Source: Rhodoferax mekongensis
GTDB lineage: Bacteria; Pseudomonadota; Gammaproteobacteria; Burkholderiales; Burkholderiaceae_C
NCBI RefSeq assembly: GCF_032191775.1
Contig: NZ_CP132507.1
Span: forward strand, 645,001 to 709,000
DNA length: 64,000 bases
Direction of reading: 5' to 3'
The notes under the pieces are model-generated. The model was not told where the DNA came from. It made no database searches and worked only from the letters and a program-made list of their open reading frames with translations. Below are positions 11,853 through 21,089 of this stretch, in pieces. The position numbers were made by a program, and so were the translations under genes. Each line of letters starts with the position of its first letter. The stretch's first letter is position 1.

Positions 11853-13262
11853 GTGCTGTCACGTCACTCTGACCCCATTGCCGCCATCGCCACGGCCTCC
11901 GGCCGCGGTGCTGTCGGTATCGTGAGGTTGAGTGGAAAGAGTCTTGGCGCTTTCACGCAGGCGCTGCTGGGCAAAGCCTTGCGGCCGCGAGAAGCGACCT
12001 ATCTCCCTTTCCCTGACGAAAAAGGCCAGCCTATTGACCATGGGCTGGCCTTGTTTTTTCCGGGCCCCCATTCCTTCACAGGTGAAGACGTACTGGAACT
12101 CCAGGCTCATGGCGGGCCTGTGGTGTTGCAGTTGCTGGTCGCCCGCTGTCTTGCACTGGCAAACAGTGTGCAAACAGAGGGCGTCTCAAGCGTTCTGTTG
12201 CCTGGTTTGCGCATTGCCGAGGCGGGCGAGTTCACCCAACGTGCCTTCCTGAACAACAAGCTCGATCTGGCCCAGGCAGAGGCCATCGCCGATCTCATCG
12301 ACGCAAGCACGGAAGCGGCAGCACGCAGTGCCAGCCAGTCTTTGTCCGGCGCCTTCTCCAAGGAAATCGGCATCTTGCGGGATGCGCTCATTCACTTGCG
12401 CATGCTGGTAGAGGCGACGCTCGATTTCCCCGAAGAGGAAATTGACTTTCTGCAGAAAGCGGACGCGGTTGGGCAGTTGCAACGCTTGCAACAAGCTCTC
12501 CAACAGGTGCTGGCCAAAGCGACCCAAGGAGCTTTGCTCCGCGAAGGTTTGAAGGTGGTCATTGCCGGGCAACCGAACGCCGGCAAGTCATCTCTCTTGA
12601 ATGCCTTGGCGGGTGCTGAATTGGCCATCGTGACCCCCATCGCAGGTACTACGCGCGACAAGGTGCAGGAGACGATCCAAATCGAAGGCGTGCCTCTTCA
12701 CATCATCGACACGGCCGGTTTGCGTGCCAGTGATGACGCCGTGGAAAAAATCGGAATCGAACGTGCCTGGCAGGCTATTGAAACCGCAGACGCCGTCCTG
12801 TTCCTGCATGATTTGACACGTAGTTCTGCTATCGAATACATAGCTGCTGACGCAGATATAGCGGGCGCTATCGCCGAAAAACTGCCTGCATCCATACCGG
12901 TGATCCATGTCTGGAACAAGTCTGACGCAGCGACTCCGGAAACTGGTTTGGAGGGCATCGTTCTCTCTGCCAAGACCGGCGTTGGCCTCGATGCATTGAG
13001 GCAAAACCTGCTCACAGCGGCAGGGTGGCAACCAGCACAGAGTGGCGCTTTCATGGCCCGCCAGCGCCATGTACAGGCCTTGCATCTGGTGGGTCAGCAT
13101 TTGGACATGGCGTCGGAATGGCTGGCCTCCGGTAGCGCTGCCTTGGACCTGTTGGCAGAGGAACTCCGGCTTGGTCAGAATGCCCTGAACAGCATTACCG
13201 GCGAATTCGGCGCGGATGACCTGCTGGGTGTCATCTTTTCAAAATTTTGTATCGGCAAATAG
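11853..13262 (+). CDS. mnmE: tRNA modification GTPase MnmE
   Basis: The 469-residue protein works with MnmG to form 5-carboxymethylaminomethyl-uridine at the tRNA wobble position. It has the N-terminal tetrahydrofolate-binding domain, the G domain with GQPNAGKSS (G1), DTAG (G3) and NKSD (G4), and the terminal FCIGK with the catalytic Cys. The start is a GTG at 11853. Between G3 and G4 lies a stretch (about residues 326-343, bases 12828-12880) that matches the interspersed repeat also found in bufC, read in the same frame; it appears to be a tolerated in-frame insertion. Confidence 0.96.
   Translation: MLSRHSDPIAAIATASGRGAVGIVRLSGKSLGAFTQALLGKALRPREATYLPFPDEKGQPIDHGLALFFPGPHSFTGEDVLELQAHGGPVVLQLLVARCLALANSVQTEGVSSVLLPGLRIAEAGEFTQRAFLNNKLDLAQAEAIADLIDASTEAAARSASQSLSGAFSKEIGILRDALIHLRMLVEATLDFPEEEIDFLQKADAVGQLQRLQQALQQVLAKATQGALLREGLKVVIAGQPNAGKSSLLNALAGAELAIVTPIAGTTRDKVQETIQIEGVPLHIIDTAGLRASDDAVEKIGIERAWQAIETADAVLFLHDLTRSSAIEYIAADADIAGAIAEKLPASIPVIHVWNKSDAATPETGLEGIVLSAKTGVGLDALRQNLLTAAGWQPAQSGAFMARQRHVQALHLVGQHLDMASEWLASGSAALDLLAEELRLGQNALNSITGEFGADDLLGVIFSKFCIGK
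12828..12880 (+). repeat. Interspersed repeat copy inside mnmE
   Basis: GCTATCGAATACATAGCTGC followed by TGACGCA and GCGGGCGCTATCGCC matches the repeat core and its distal GGGCGCYAG-like part. It is read in frame as [17 protein letters not shown]. The copy inside bufC is read in the same frame ([17 protein letters not shown]). Confidence 0.6.
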
Positions 13263-13302
13263 CCTGCACTACACTCTGGCGTCGCACAGGAGTCACTCAC
13301 CT

Positions 13303-13986
13303 ATGTCACTATTCAGCTGGTTTACTCGGACGAGTTCCAACAACTCGCTCGGCACCCGTCACTCAGGTCTCGACCAGATGGATGGAGATCGAGCCTCTGC
13401 GCGCCATGGCCGGAGCAAATCAGCTTCAGGCGCGTCATCGGGAATGACGTCTGCCCGACGCAGTGAGCGGCTTGAGCGGCGAGAGTTGTTGTACGCCGTG
13501 GTGCGCGAATCGATGACGGGCGCCGGCATGCTGTCGAGCAGCTACAAGTTCAAGGTGCTGTCATTGGACTCTCGCGGGCGCCAGTACCTGATCATGATGG
13601 ATATGGCGGCCCGCAATGTGAGCGACCCCGCCCGCTTGGCTGGCATCGAGACTCACATCGCCAAAATTGCCAAAACCCGCCATGACCTTTTGGTGACGGC
13701 TGTCTACTGGCGCGTGAATGAGCATGTGAGCTCCAGCCTGTCGCATACCCAGGACGATCATGTCCGTACGCTACCGACACCCCGTCGATTTGAACCTTTA
13801 CAACCCTCGGAGGTTGCAGCGTTCAAGCAGGCGCTGGCGTCTGTGCCGGCCCCGGCCAAGTTGTCGGCGCCTGGCGAGATCATGAAGTCATCCCGTCGCA
13901 ATCCACAGCCATCCCGATTTGCAGATACCGAGATTGACGAACGCCAATCTCCCCTCAGTGGCACCCAGTACGGCGAGTTGAACTGA
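13303..13986 (+). CDS. Conserved-looking hypothetical protein
   Basis: A 227-residue soluble protein from an ATG at 13303 with GGAG about 12 bases upstream; the longer frame that starts inside mnmE is rejected. The N-terminus MSLFSWFTR leads into a Ser/Arg-rich, probably disordered stretch (about 10-60). A compact central domain (about 65-155) follows with SSYKFKVLSLDSRGRQYLIM and HDLLVTAVYWRVN, then a Pro-rich tail. I do not recognise a family or motif. It stands between mnmE and a convergent apt. Confidence 0.65.
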   Translation: MSLFSWFTRTSSNNSLGTRHSGLDQMDGDRASARHGRSKSASGASSGMTSARRSERLERRELLYAVVRESMTGAGMLSSSYKFKVLSLDSRGRQYLIMMDMAARNVSDPARLAGIETHIAKIAKTRHDLLVTAVYWRVNEHVSSSLSHTQDDHVRTLPTPRRFEPLQPSEVAAFKQALASVPAPAKLSAPGEIMKSSRRNPQPSRFADTEIDERQSPLSGTQYGELN

Positions 13987-14007
13987 GGGCGACGCCGATT
14001 TCGCAGC

Positions 14008-14562
14008 TTAGTGACCTGCGAAATCCACCAAGGTGAACAAAGGCAGACCGGCTTCCCGCAGCTTGTCGGATCCGCCTAATTCCGGCAAGTCCACAATGGC
14101 GGCGCCTTCCATGACGTGCGCACCCAAACGCTCAAGCAACTTCTTGCCTGCCATCATGGTCCCGCCGGTGGCGATCAAGTCGTCAATCAGCAGCACGCGG
14201 TCGCCCTTTTTCACTGCGTCGGTATGGAGCTCCACAGTGGCGCTGCCGTACTCCAGCTCGTAGGTTTCTTCAACCGTGGTGAAAGGCAACTTACCTTTCT
14301 TGCGGATGGGTACGAAACCGATATTCAATTCGTAGGCCACCACGGCCCCGAGGATGAAACCGCGCGCGTCAAGCCCGGCCACTACGTCCGGTCGCATGGT
14401 GGGGTCCATGTAGCGGTGCACAAAGGCGTCAATCAACACCCGGAAAACCTTGGCATCCTGCAGAAGCGGCGTGATGTCACGGAACTGCACGCCTGGCGTA
14501 GGCCAGTCGGGGACAGTGCGGATATGGTCACGGAGGTACTGATTGATGCTGAGGTGTTGCAT
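14008..14562 (-). CDS. apt: Adenine phosphoribosyltransferase
   Basis: This enzyme salvages adenine with PRPP to give AMP. It has 184 residues, the N-terminal [17 protein letters not shown] typical of Apt, and the PRPP-binding loop [14 protein letters not shown]. It is convergent with the hypothetical gene at 13303 and lies downstream of the KefB-like gene, separated from it by a terminator. Confidence 0.95.
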   Translation of the reverse strand: MQHLSINQYLRDHIRTVPDWPTPGVQFRDITPLLQDAKVFRVLIDAFVHRYMDPTMRPDVVAGLDARGFILGAVVAYELNIGFVPIRKKGKLPFTTVEETYELEYGSATVELHTDAVKKGDRVLLIDDLIATGGTMMAGKKLLERLGAHVMEGAAIVDLPELGGSDKLREAGLPLFTLVDFAGH

Positions 14563-14570
14563 AGGAATTC

Positions 14571-14595
14571 AAAGAAAAGGCGCCAGAGTGGCGCC
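14571..14595 (-). terminator. Rho-independent terminator behind the KefB-like gene
   Basis: Read on the minus strand, a GGCGCC-ACTCT-GGCGCC stem-loop is followed by TTTTCTTT. It lies about 30 bases after the antiporter stop and just before apt. Confidence 0.7.
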
Positions 14596-14625
14596 GCGCT
14601 ATTGTGCGCCGAAGCGTCGATAAGA

Positions 14626-16614
14626 TTAAGCACCTTTGAGCAGTTTTTGCTCAGCACTTGCCAAATCGACGGCCTTGCCGCTCAGGACCAGGGTATCACC
14701 CGCCATAAGGCGAGTCTGCGCATCGGGTGAGACAGTTTTGCCATCCGCACGTCGCAAACTGACCAGACGTACACCCAAGCGTTCCAGACCGAAATCACCT
14801 ATCAACTTCCCGGCAGATTTCGTCCCCATGGGCAGACTCACGGTGGCCAGCCGTTCGTTCTGCAGCTCGTCGACAGAGTTGTCATCCGCACCGTGGAAGA
14901 AACCGCGCAAGAGGTTGTACCGTGCATCACGCTGATCCTGCACGATGCGGATCACCCGTCGCATAGGCACACCCACCAGTGCAAGCGCATGGCTGGCGAG
15001 CATGAGTGAGCCCTCGATGGCCTCGGGAACCACTTCAGTGGCCCCAGCTTCCTGCAGCTTTTCCAGATTCTGGTCATCCTGGGTGCGAACAATGACAGGT
15101 ACCTGTGGCGCGTGTGAACGGGTATTGGCAAGTACCTTGAGAGCGCCATTGGTATCCAGATAGGTGATGACCACGGCGCTGGCTCGCGCAAGACCGGCTG
15201 CCATCAGGGCTTGCAAGCGGGCTGCGTCTCCGAACACCACGGAATCCCCTGCTGCTGCAGCCTGGCGTACCCGATCCGGGTCCAAGTCCAGCGCCATATA
15301 AGGTATCCCTTCGCCCTCCAGCATGCGTGCCAGATTCTGGCCGCAGCGCCCGTAGCCGCAAATGATGACGTGCTGGTTGGCGTTGATGGACTTGCGCGCA
15401 ATCGTCGTCATTTGCAGGGATTGCTGCAGCCACTCGCTGCTGACCAGTTTCATGACGATACGGTTGGCATTCATGATGATGAAGGGGGTCGCCAGCATCG
15501 ATAGCACCATGCCTGCCAGGATGGGATTCAACAGCTCGGGGGGAACCAAGGCATTTTTCTGGGCCAGTGTCAGCAGCACAAAGCCGAACTCGCCGGCTTG
15601 TGCAAGATAGAGCCCGGTACGCAAAGACACCCCCGCTGTCGCGCCAAGGCCTCTTGCAATCAGCGCTACCAGGGCGGCCTTGAAGAGGGTAGGTACCACC
15701 AGCAGCAGCAAAACCAGTGGCCAGCGCTCCAGGACCAAGCGCCAATCCAGCAGCATCCCGATACTGATAAAGAAGAGCCCCAGCAGTACGTCGTGGAACG
15801 GCCGGATGTCGGTTTCCACCTGGTGCTTGTATTCCGTCTCGGAAATCAGCATGCCCGCAATGAAGGCACCCAAGGCCAAGCTCAAGCCAGCCAACTCCGT
15901 GAGCCAGGAGAGGCCCAGCGTGATCAGCAGCAGATTGAGTACAAACAGCTCATCGCTCTTGCGGCGCACCACGACCGTCAGCCAGCGGCGCATGACATGC
16001 TGCCCGCCCACCAGCAAAACGGTGACTAGCACTGTAGCTTTGAAGGCTGCGAGCGCCAACGCTTCCATCAAGCGCTCCCCGGATGCACTGAGGGCGGGAA
16101 TCAGCACCAGCAGTGGCACCACTGCCAAATCCTGAAACAGCAAAACGCCCATCACGCGTTTTCCGTGTTCAGACTCCATTTCCAGCCGCTCCACCATCAG
16201 CTTCACCACAATCGCGGTGCTACTCATGGCCAGCGCACTGGACAGGGCCAGCGCCGCTTGCCAACCCAGATGCCAAGCGCCTGACAGCCAGATAGACAGG
16301 CCGAGCATGAGCCCCGTGGCCAGTAGCATGGTTAGCGCCACCTGCAAAAGCCCCAAGCCGAACACGTGCTGGCGCATCGCCCGTAGACGCGGCAAATTGA
16401 ACTCCAGCCCGATCACAAACATCAGAAATACGACGCCGAATTCCCCCAAGTGCCGCACGGCCTCGGAGTTTTGGGACAACGCGAGGGCATTGGGACCAAT
16501 CACCACGCCGACAGCCAGATAGCCCAGCATAGGCGGCAATTTCAATGTGCGGCAGATCACCACTCCCATCACGGCGGCGAGGAGGTAAAGCAGGGTGATT
16601 TCTAAACCGGTCAT
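14626..16614 (-). CDS. KefB/KefC-like monovalent cation:proton antiporter (CPA2 family)
   Basis: The 662-residue inner-membrane protein starts with a Na+/H+-exchanger domain of about 12 membrane segments (1-385; LGEFGVVFLMFVIGLEFNL and SLALGAFIAGMLISETEY are typical). A TrkA-N/RCK nucleotide-binding domain follows (about 415-530; VIICGYGRCGQNLARML with the GxGxxG fold) and then a TrkA-C domain (about 575-655). This is the layout of glutathione-gated potassium efflux proteins KefB/KefC and related YbaL. No KefF/KefG partner lies nearby. It is divergent from kdsD across a 43-bp gap. Confidence 0.88.
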   Translation of the reverse strand: MTGLEITLLYLLAAVMGVVICRTLKLPPMLGYLAVGVVIGPNALALSQNSEAVRHLGEFGVVFLMFVIGLEFNLPRLRAMRQHVFGLGLLQVALTMLLATGLMLGLSIWLSGAWHLGWQAALALSSALAMSSTAIVVKLMVERLEMESEHGKRVMGVLLFQDLAVVPLLVLIPALSASGERLMEALALAAFKATVLVTVLLVGGQHVMRRWLTVVVRRKSDELFVLNLLLITLGLSWLTELAGLSLALGAFIAGMLISETEYKHQVETDIRPFHDVLLGLFFISIGMLLDWRLVLERWPLVLLLLVVPTLFKAALVALIARGLGATAGVSLRTGLYLAQAGEFGFVLLTLAQKNALVPPELLNPILAGMVLSMLATPFIIMNANRIVMKLVSSEWLQQSLQMTTIARKSINANQHVIICGYGRCGQNLARMLEGEGIPYMALDLDPDRVRQAAAAGDSVVFGDAARLQALMAAGLARASAVVITYLDTNGALKVLANTRSHAPQVPVIVRTQDDQNLEKLQEAGATEVVPEAIEGSLMLASHALALVGVPMRRVIRIVQDQRDARYNLLRGFFHGADDNSVDELQNERLATVSLPMGTKSAGKLIGDFGLERLGVRLVSLRRADGKTVSPDAQTRLMAGDTLVLSGKAVDLASAEQKLLKGA

Positions 16615-16657
16615 AGGCGGATACTAGCAAGAGACATGCGCTCTATAAAATGCTCGG

Positions 16658-17659
16658 ATGACAGTACCTTCCCTCATTGCATCCAGCTTTGATGCGCAGC
16701 GCGCCATTGCCCTCGCCAACGAAACCTTCGACATCGAAGCTGCAGCCGTTCAGGGGCTGAAAAGCCGTCTTGGTGAAGGCTTTGTGAGGACGGTGGAACG
16801 GGTGTTGACGATCTCGGGGCGCGTGGTGGTCATGGGGATGGGCAAAAGCGGTCATGTGGGTCGCAAGATTGCAGCTACTCTTGCATCCACCGGTACTCCC
16901 GCCATGTTTGTGCACCCTGCTGAGGCCAGTCACGGTGATCTGGGCATGGTGACCGTTGCAGATCTGGTGCTCATGATTTCCAACAGCGGAGAGTCCCAGG
17001 AAGTGGCGGCGATTCTTCCGGTACTCAAACGCTTGGGAGTACCGTTGGTCGCCATGACAGGCAATGCACGTAGCACCATGGCCCAGCATGCCGATTTCTG
17101 GATCGACACCGCGGTGAGTAAAGAGGCCTGCCCCCTGAATCTCGCGCCTACAGCGAGCACGACAGCACAACTGGCCATGGGCGATGCCCTGGCCGTGGCA
17201 CTGTTGGACGCCCGGGGCTTTCGCGCAGAGGACTTTGCCCGTTCGCATCCCGGTGGTGCATTGGGTCGCAAACTGCTGACCCATGTGTCGGACGTCATGC
17301 GCAGTGGGGATGCCATTCCGCGCGTAATGCCGACGGCGACATTCAGCGAAGTGATGCGTGAAATGAGCGCGAAGGGCTTGGGCGCTGCCGCAGTAGTGAG
17401 TGAAGACGGGGCTTTGATGGGCATCTTTACCGACGGAGACTTGCGCAGGTTGGTGGAACAAGGTGCTGACCTACGCGCCAAAACAGCGATGGAGGTGATG
17501 CATGCCAATCCTTGCACCATCCCGGCCCATGCTTTGGCGGTAGACGCGGCTGACCTGATGGAGGCCCGCCGCATTACCAGCGTATTGGTGGTAGACGATG
17601 CCGGGCGCTTATGCGGTGCCATCAATAGCAATGATTTGATGCGGGCCAAGGTGATCTGA
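16658..17659 (+). CDS. kdsD: Arabinose-5-phosphate isomerase
   Basis: Converts ribulose-5-phosphate to arabinose-5-phosphate, the first step to the LPS sugar KDO. The 333 residues comprise a SIS domain (about 40-180, with GMGKSGHVGRKIAATLAST and SNSGES) and two CBS domains (about 205-333). The stop overlaps the kdsC start as TGATG, so kdsD-kdsC-lptC form one LPS-biogenesis operon. Confidence 0.95.
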   Translation: MTVPSLIASSFDAQRAIALANETFDIEAAAVQGLKSRLGEGFVRTVERVLTISGRVVVMGMGKSGHVGRKIAATLASTGTPAMFVHPAEASHGDLGMVTVADLVLMISNSGESQEVAAILPVLKRLGVPLVAMTGNARSTMAQHADFWIDTAVSKEACPLNLAPTASTTAQLAMGDALAVALLDARGFRAEDFARSHPGGALGRKLLTHVSDVMRSGDAIPRVMPTATFSEVMREMSAKGLGAAAVVSEDGALMGIFTDGDLRRLVEQGADLRAKTAMEVMHANPCTIPAHALAVDAADLMEARRITSVLVVDDAGRLCGAINSNDLMRAKVI

Positions 17660-18204
17660 TGAAACCACTGCTGAATTTCCCGCCGGATCTGCTTCTGAAA
17701 GCGCAGAACATACGCGTTCTTTTTCTTGATGTGGATGGTGTACTCACAGATGGCGGATTGCAATTCACCGCCGAAGGCGAGACCAGCAAGCGATTCAACA
17801 CCTTGGATGGCCATGGTCTCAAGTTGCTGCAGAAGGCCGGCATTACGCCTGCGGTGGTGACCGGCCGGGATTCGCCCGCGCTGCGGCTGCGCCTTCAAGC
17901 CCTGGGCATCGAACAGGCCCGTTTCGGCACTGAAGACAAGCATCCAGCAGCGCAAGAAATCCTGAACGCATTGGGATTGGGCTGGGAGCAGGCTGCCGCC
18001 ATGGGCGATGATTGGCCGGACTTGCCCATGATGTTGCGCTGTGCATTTGCTGCCGCGCCTCCGAATGCGCATGTGGAGGTCAGCGGTCGCGCTCACTACA
18101 TTACTCATACTGCCGGCGGAAACGGGGCGGTACGTGAAGTTTGCGACTTGTTGATGGTGGCCAGTGGCCGCTATGTGGATCTTTTAGAGCCGTATCTTTC
18201 GTGA
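17659..18204 (+). CDS. kdsC: KDO-8-phosphate phosphatase
   Basis: A 181-residue phosphatase of the HAD superfamily without a cap domain. The nucleophile motif FLDVDGVLTDG is near residue 20 and the acidic motif MGDDWPDLPMM near 115. It dephosphorylates KDO-8-phosphate in the cytoplasm. It overlaps kdsD (TGATG) and lptC (GTGA). Confidence 0.95.
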   Translation: MKPLLNFPPDLLLKAQNIRVLFLDVDGVLTDGGLQFTAEGETSKRFNTLDGHGLKLLQKAGITPAVVTGRDSPALRLRLQALGIEQARFGTEDKHPAAQEILNALGLGWEQAAAMGDDWPDLPMMLRCAFAAAPPNAHVEVSGRAHYITHTAGGNGAVREVCDLLMVASGRYVDLLEPYLS

Positions 18205-18818
18205 AAAATTTTTTCTACGGTGCTTGGGAACGGCTGATGCTGTACCTCCCCGTTCTGGTAATGGGGGTGTTGGCGCTGGGAACCTATTGGTTGGTTCGTA
18301 GTACACCGGTAGTTGAGCACAATGCACCTGAACGGGTACGAGGCCATGAACCGGACTACTTCATGCATGGCTTCAGCGTGAAGTCCTTCGATCCTGCGGG
18401 CAAGCTCCGGTCAGAGGTGATGGGTGACGTCGCCCGTCATTACCCGGATACCCAATGGCTGGAGATAGACGCCATCCGAATCCGATCCTTTGATGCCGAA
18501 GGTCGCCTCACCACCGCATCAGCCAACCGCGGCCTGACCAATGAGGACGGCTCTGAGGTGCAGCTGATTGGTAATGCCATCGTAGTGCGCGAGGCAATAA
18601 CGGCAAGCAAGGGGAAACCGGAACAGGTGCGAACCGAATACCGGGGCGAGTTCTTGCATGCTTTCATGGACACTGAGCAAGTGAAGTCGAACAAGCCGGT
18701 TGAACTGCGGCGTGGCAAAGACGTTTTCACCGCAGATGCCATGGACTATGACAATGTGCAGCAAGTGATCTTGCTGCGAGGTCGCGTTCGCGGCACCTTG
18801 ACTCCTACAACACGGTAG
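18201..18818 (+). CDS. lptC: LPS export protein LptC
   Basis: About 205 residues starting at a GTG that overlaps the kdsC stop as GTGA. One N-terminal membrane anchor (MLYLPVLVMGVLALGTYWLV) is followed by a periplasmic beta-jellyroll domain; YFMHGFSVKSFDPAGK and LRGRVRGTL are typical of LptC. It passes LPS from LptBFG to the LptA bridge. The usual downstream lptA and lptB are not here; a short-chain dehydrogenase follows instead. Confidence 0.9.
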   Translation: MKNFFYGAWERLMLYLPVLVMGVLALGTYWLVRSTPVVEHNAPERVRGHEPDYFMHGFSVKSFDPAGKLRSEVMGDVARHYPDTQWLEIDAIRIRSFDAEGRLTTASANRGLTNEDGSEVQLIGNAIVVREAITASKGKPEQVRTEYRGEFLHAFMDTEQVKSNKPVELRRGKDVFTADAMDYDNVQQVILLRGRVRGTLTPTTR

Positions 18819-18838
18819 CCCAGTTTCCGAGGACTTCT

Positions 18839-19615
18839 ATGCCACCGCTTATTTTCATTACCGGCGCTTCCAGTGGAATCGGCCAGGCTTTGGCCAAACG
18901 CTTTTATGACGCAGGCTATTCGCTGGCATTGGTGGCGAGGCGAACCGCAGAGATTGAGCGCTGGGCGACCGCGCAACGGCTGGATGCACAGCGCTTCAAG
19001 GTCTACAGCGCAGACGTAGCCGAACCCGACAGCATTGTGGCTGCGGGTCGTGCCTGTTTGAGTGCCCAGGGCGTACCGGACGTAGTCGTGGCCAATGCGG
19101 GCATCAGCATCGGTATGGATACGGGCATTCGCGGTGATATTGACGTCATGCAACGGACCTTTGCCACCAATAACATCGGTCTGGCGGCGACCTTCCATCC
19201 CTTCATAGCTGCCATGGAACAGCGCGGTTCGGGCCGGCTGGTAGGCATCGGCAGTGTGGCCGGCATCCGTGGCTTGCCCGGGCACGGAGCCTACTGTGCA
19301 AGCAAGGCGGCCGTCATTGCCTATTGCGAATCACTGCGGGGAGAGTTACGAGCCAGCGGTGTCAAGGTGGTCACCATTTGTCCAGGCTATATAGATACGC
19401 CATTGACGAGGCAAAACCGCTATTCCATGCCGTTTTTGATGACTGCAGATGATTTCGCTGCACGTGCCTTTGACGCCATTACGCAGGGGGTACGCTACAA
19501 AGTGATTCCGTGGCAAATGGGCTGGGTAGCCAAGCTGTTGCGTGCTTTGCCGGATGCCTTGTTTGACAAAGCTTTGGCGGGGCGCCCCCGCAAGCGTCGC
19601 ATCGATGAGGCGTAA
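18839..19615 (+). CDS. Short-chain dehydrogenase/reductase
   Basis: A 258-residue Rossmann-fold oxidoreductase with the cofactor motif ITGASSGIGQ at the N-terminus, the NAG motif (VVANAGIS), and catalytic Ser and Tyr-x3-Lys (GSVAG ... YCASK). The substrate is unknown. It follows lptC by 20 bases and probably belongs to the same transcript. It ends before a clear terminator shared with the convergent RNA-binding protein gene. Confidence 0.88.
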   Translation: MPPLIFITGASSGIGQALAKRFYDAGYSLALVARRTAEIERWATAQRLDAQRFKVYSADVAEPDSIVAAGRACLSAQGVPDVVVANAGISIGMDTGIRGDIDVMQRTFATNNIGLAATFHPFIAAMEQRGSGRLVGIGSVAGIRGLPGHGAYCASKAAVIAYCESLRGELRASGVKVVTICPGYIDTPLTRQNRYSMPFLMTADDFAARAFDAITQGVRYKVIPWQMGWVAKLLRALPDALFDKALAGRPRKRRIDEA

Positions 19616-19640
19616 CCGACGAGTGAGACAGGCAAAACAA

Positions 19641-19664
19641 AAGGGACCCGAAGGTCCCTTTTTT
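19641..19664. terminator. Bidirectional rho-independent terminator
   Basis: A perfect 8-bp stem AAGGGACC/GGTCCCTT with loop CGAA is flanked by A-rich and T-rich runs. It lies between the convergent dehydrogenase and RRM genes, so it can serve both. Confidence 0.85.
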
Positions 19665-19687
19665 GATCTGCAGATGCAGTTCCTGGC

Positions 19688-20116
19688 TTAGTAGCTGGAA
19701 CGGCCACCGCCGTAGCCGCCGCCACCGGAACGGTCACCGCCGCCGCCGTAGCCGCCGCCACCGGAACGGCCACCGCCGCCGAAGCCGCCGCCACCGGAAC
19801 GGCCGCCGCCGCCGTAGCCGCCACCACCAGCGCCGCCGCCGAAGCCGCCGGAACGGGGAGGACGTGGCTCCATGGGACGTGCTTCGTTCACGACCAAACC
19901 GCGGCCGCCGAACTGTTGACCGTTCATGGCGCTGATAGCAGTTTGTGCTTCAGCATCGCTGCCCATTTCCACAAAGCCGAAGCCCTTGGAGCGGCCGGTG
20001 TCGCGTTCCATCATGACTTTGGCGCTGGAAACGGAACCGTGCTGGGAAAACGCTTGTTGCAGGTCTTCGTCACGGAAAGAATAAGGCAGGTTGCCTACGT
20101 AAAGTTTGTTGCCCAT
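19688..20116 (-). CDS. Glycine-rich RRM RNA-binding protein
   Basis: The 142 residues start at an ATG (20116) with GGAG about 9 bases upstream. One RRM domain (1-80) has RNP2 (KLYVGNLPY) and RNP1 (KGFGFVEM). A tail of about 55 residues follows, made almost only of Gly, Tyr, Phe, Arg and Ser in GGGGYGGGGRS-like repeats. Such proteins (similar to cyanobacterial Rbp and plant GRPs) are single-stranded RNA binders, often cold-induced. The tail DNA is an imperfect tandem repeat, so its length may vary between strains. Confidence 0.9.
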   Translation of the reverse strand: MGNKLYVGNLPYSFRDEDLQQAFSQHGSVSSAKVMMERDTGRSKGFGFVEMGSDAEAQTAISAMNGQQFGGRGLVVNEARPMEPRPPRSGGFGGGAGGGGYGGGGRSGGGGFGGGGRSGGGGYGGGGDRSGGGGYGGGRSSY

Positions 20117-20301
20117 GGATGGACTCCTCAAAATAACTCAAAACGCGATGGAGTCCTTAACCGCAATCAACAAACCATTGAAGACTTAAAGCAGACGCGA
20201 AACTGACTAATCACCGCAAACTTGCACACCGATATTTCGGCAATGCCAAACCATTATGCGTTACTTTGTTGAGGAATCCTAGTTTTTCTTGTTTTTTCAG
20301 G

Positions 20302-20514
20302 TTAGCCGGCAGAATCGGCATCGTTTTCGCTGTAATGGCGCCACTGGCGCATGCTGTTGCGCAGGGTCAGCATCTGCTTTTCAAAGCGGGGGCAGGCCTT
20401 GCAGGCTGCGAGATGGAAATACAAAGCCACGCGATCCACCACCGGCAGGGCGCGATCTTCCCTCGCCACCATCAAGGCGGTCGCTTCTTTGCATGTACGG
20501 CGCAGCAGCTTCAC
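20302..20514 (-). CDS. Zinc-finger anti-sigma factor-like protein
   Basis: About 70 residues from a GTG that overlaps the sigma-factor stop (GTGA). The short soluble protein carries HLAACKACPRF, i.e. the His-x3-Cys-x2-Cys zinc-binding motif of ZAS/zf-HC2 anti-sigma factors, plus an upstream Cys (RRTCKEATAL). There is no membrane segment, so it would act in the cytoplasm. Coupling to the sigma gene supports a sigma/anti-sigma pair controlling the divergent bufferin operon (inference). Confidence 0.75.
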   Translation of the reverse strand: MKLLRRTCKEATALMVAREDRALPVVDRVALYFHLAACKACPRFEKQMLTLRNSMRQWRHYSENDADSAG

Positions 20515-21080
20515 AAGGCACCTGCTTTCTGGAACCAATTCACTTCAAGACATTCCCGGAGCCTCAAGCGGGCACGGTGGAGTTGGACGTAGAGATTCGT
20601 CGGGGTCAGGTTGAGTTCCTTACAAATTTCTTCGCTGGACAACTCCAGCCATTCGCGCATGAGAAACAGCCGCCCTTGCGCGGCGGGTAGTTTTTCCGTG
20701 CAGGCTTCCAGAATTTCAAAGAACTGCCGGCTGCTGGTTTGTTGTTCCGGGTTGCCCCAATCCGCAGGTGTTTCCACAAAGTGCCCATCCGCCTTGAAGT
20801 TCAGCAGCTCCAGCGGATCTGTATCTTCATCCTCCGAACTGCCCAACCCCGTGACTTCGCGGCCGTGGTGGCGCAATGCGTCCACGACCTTGTGTTTGAG
20901 GATGCCAACCAGCCAGGTTTTGAGCTGCGACCGGTTGTCGAATGCTTGCGGTTTGGCCAGCGCTGCCAGCAGGGTTTCTGAAACAGCATCCTCTGCCCAC
21001 GCTTCATTGCGCAGTTGCAAGCGGGCGAATTTGTACAGATAGTCGCGATGTTCTGCGACCTGGTCTTCGTAGCGGGTCAT
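20511..21080 (-). CDS. ECF-type sigma-70 family RNA polymerase sigma factor
   Basis: About 189 residues from the ATG at 21080. Region 2 (DYLYKFARLQLRNEAWAEDAVSETLLAALAK region) and region 4 (LSSEEICKELNLTPTNLYVQ and LHRARLRLRECLE) are clear. An acidic insert of about 40 residues (SEDEDTDPLELLNFK) lies between them. It is divergent from the DUF2282/MNIO operon. ECF sigma genes with a zinc-finger partner commonly flank such operons, so this is its likely activator. The stop overlaps the anti-sigma start. Confidence 0.88.
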   Translation of the reverse strand: MTRYEDQVAEHRDYLYKFARLQLRNEAWAEDAVSETLLAALAKPQAFDNRSQLKTWLVGILKHKVVDALRHHGREVTGLGSSEDEDTDPLELLNFKADGHFVETPADWGNPEQQTSSRQFFEILEACTEKLPAAQGRLFLMREWLELSSEEICKELNLTPTNLYVQLHRARLRLRECLEVNWFQKAGAL

Positions 21081-21089
21081 GGCGTGCTC

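Noticed and set aside
19688..19860. Tandem repeats that could be mistaken for a CRISPR array
   Set aside because: Units are contiguous, have no spacers and encode the Gly-rich tail of the RRM protein.
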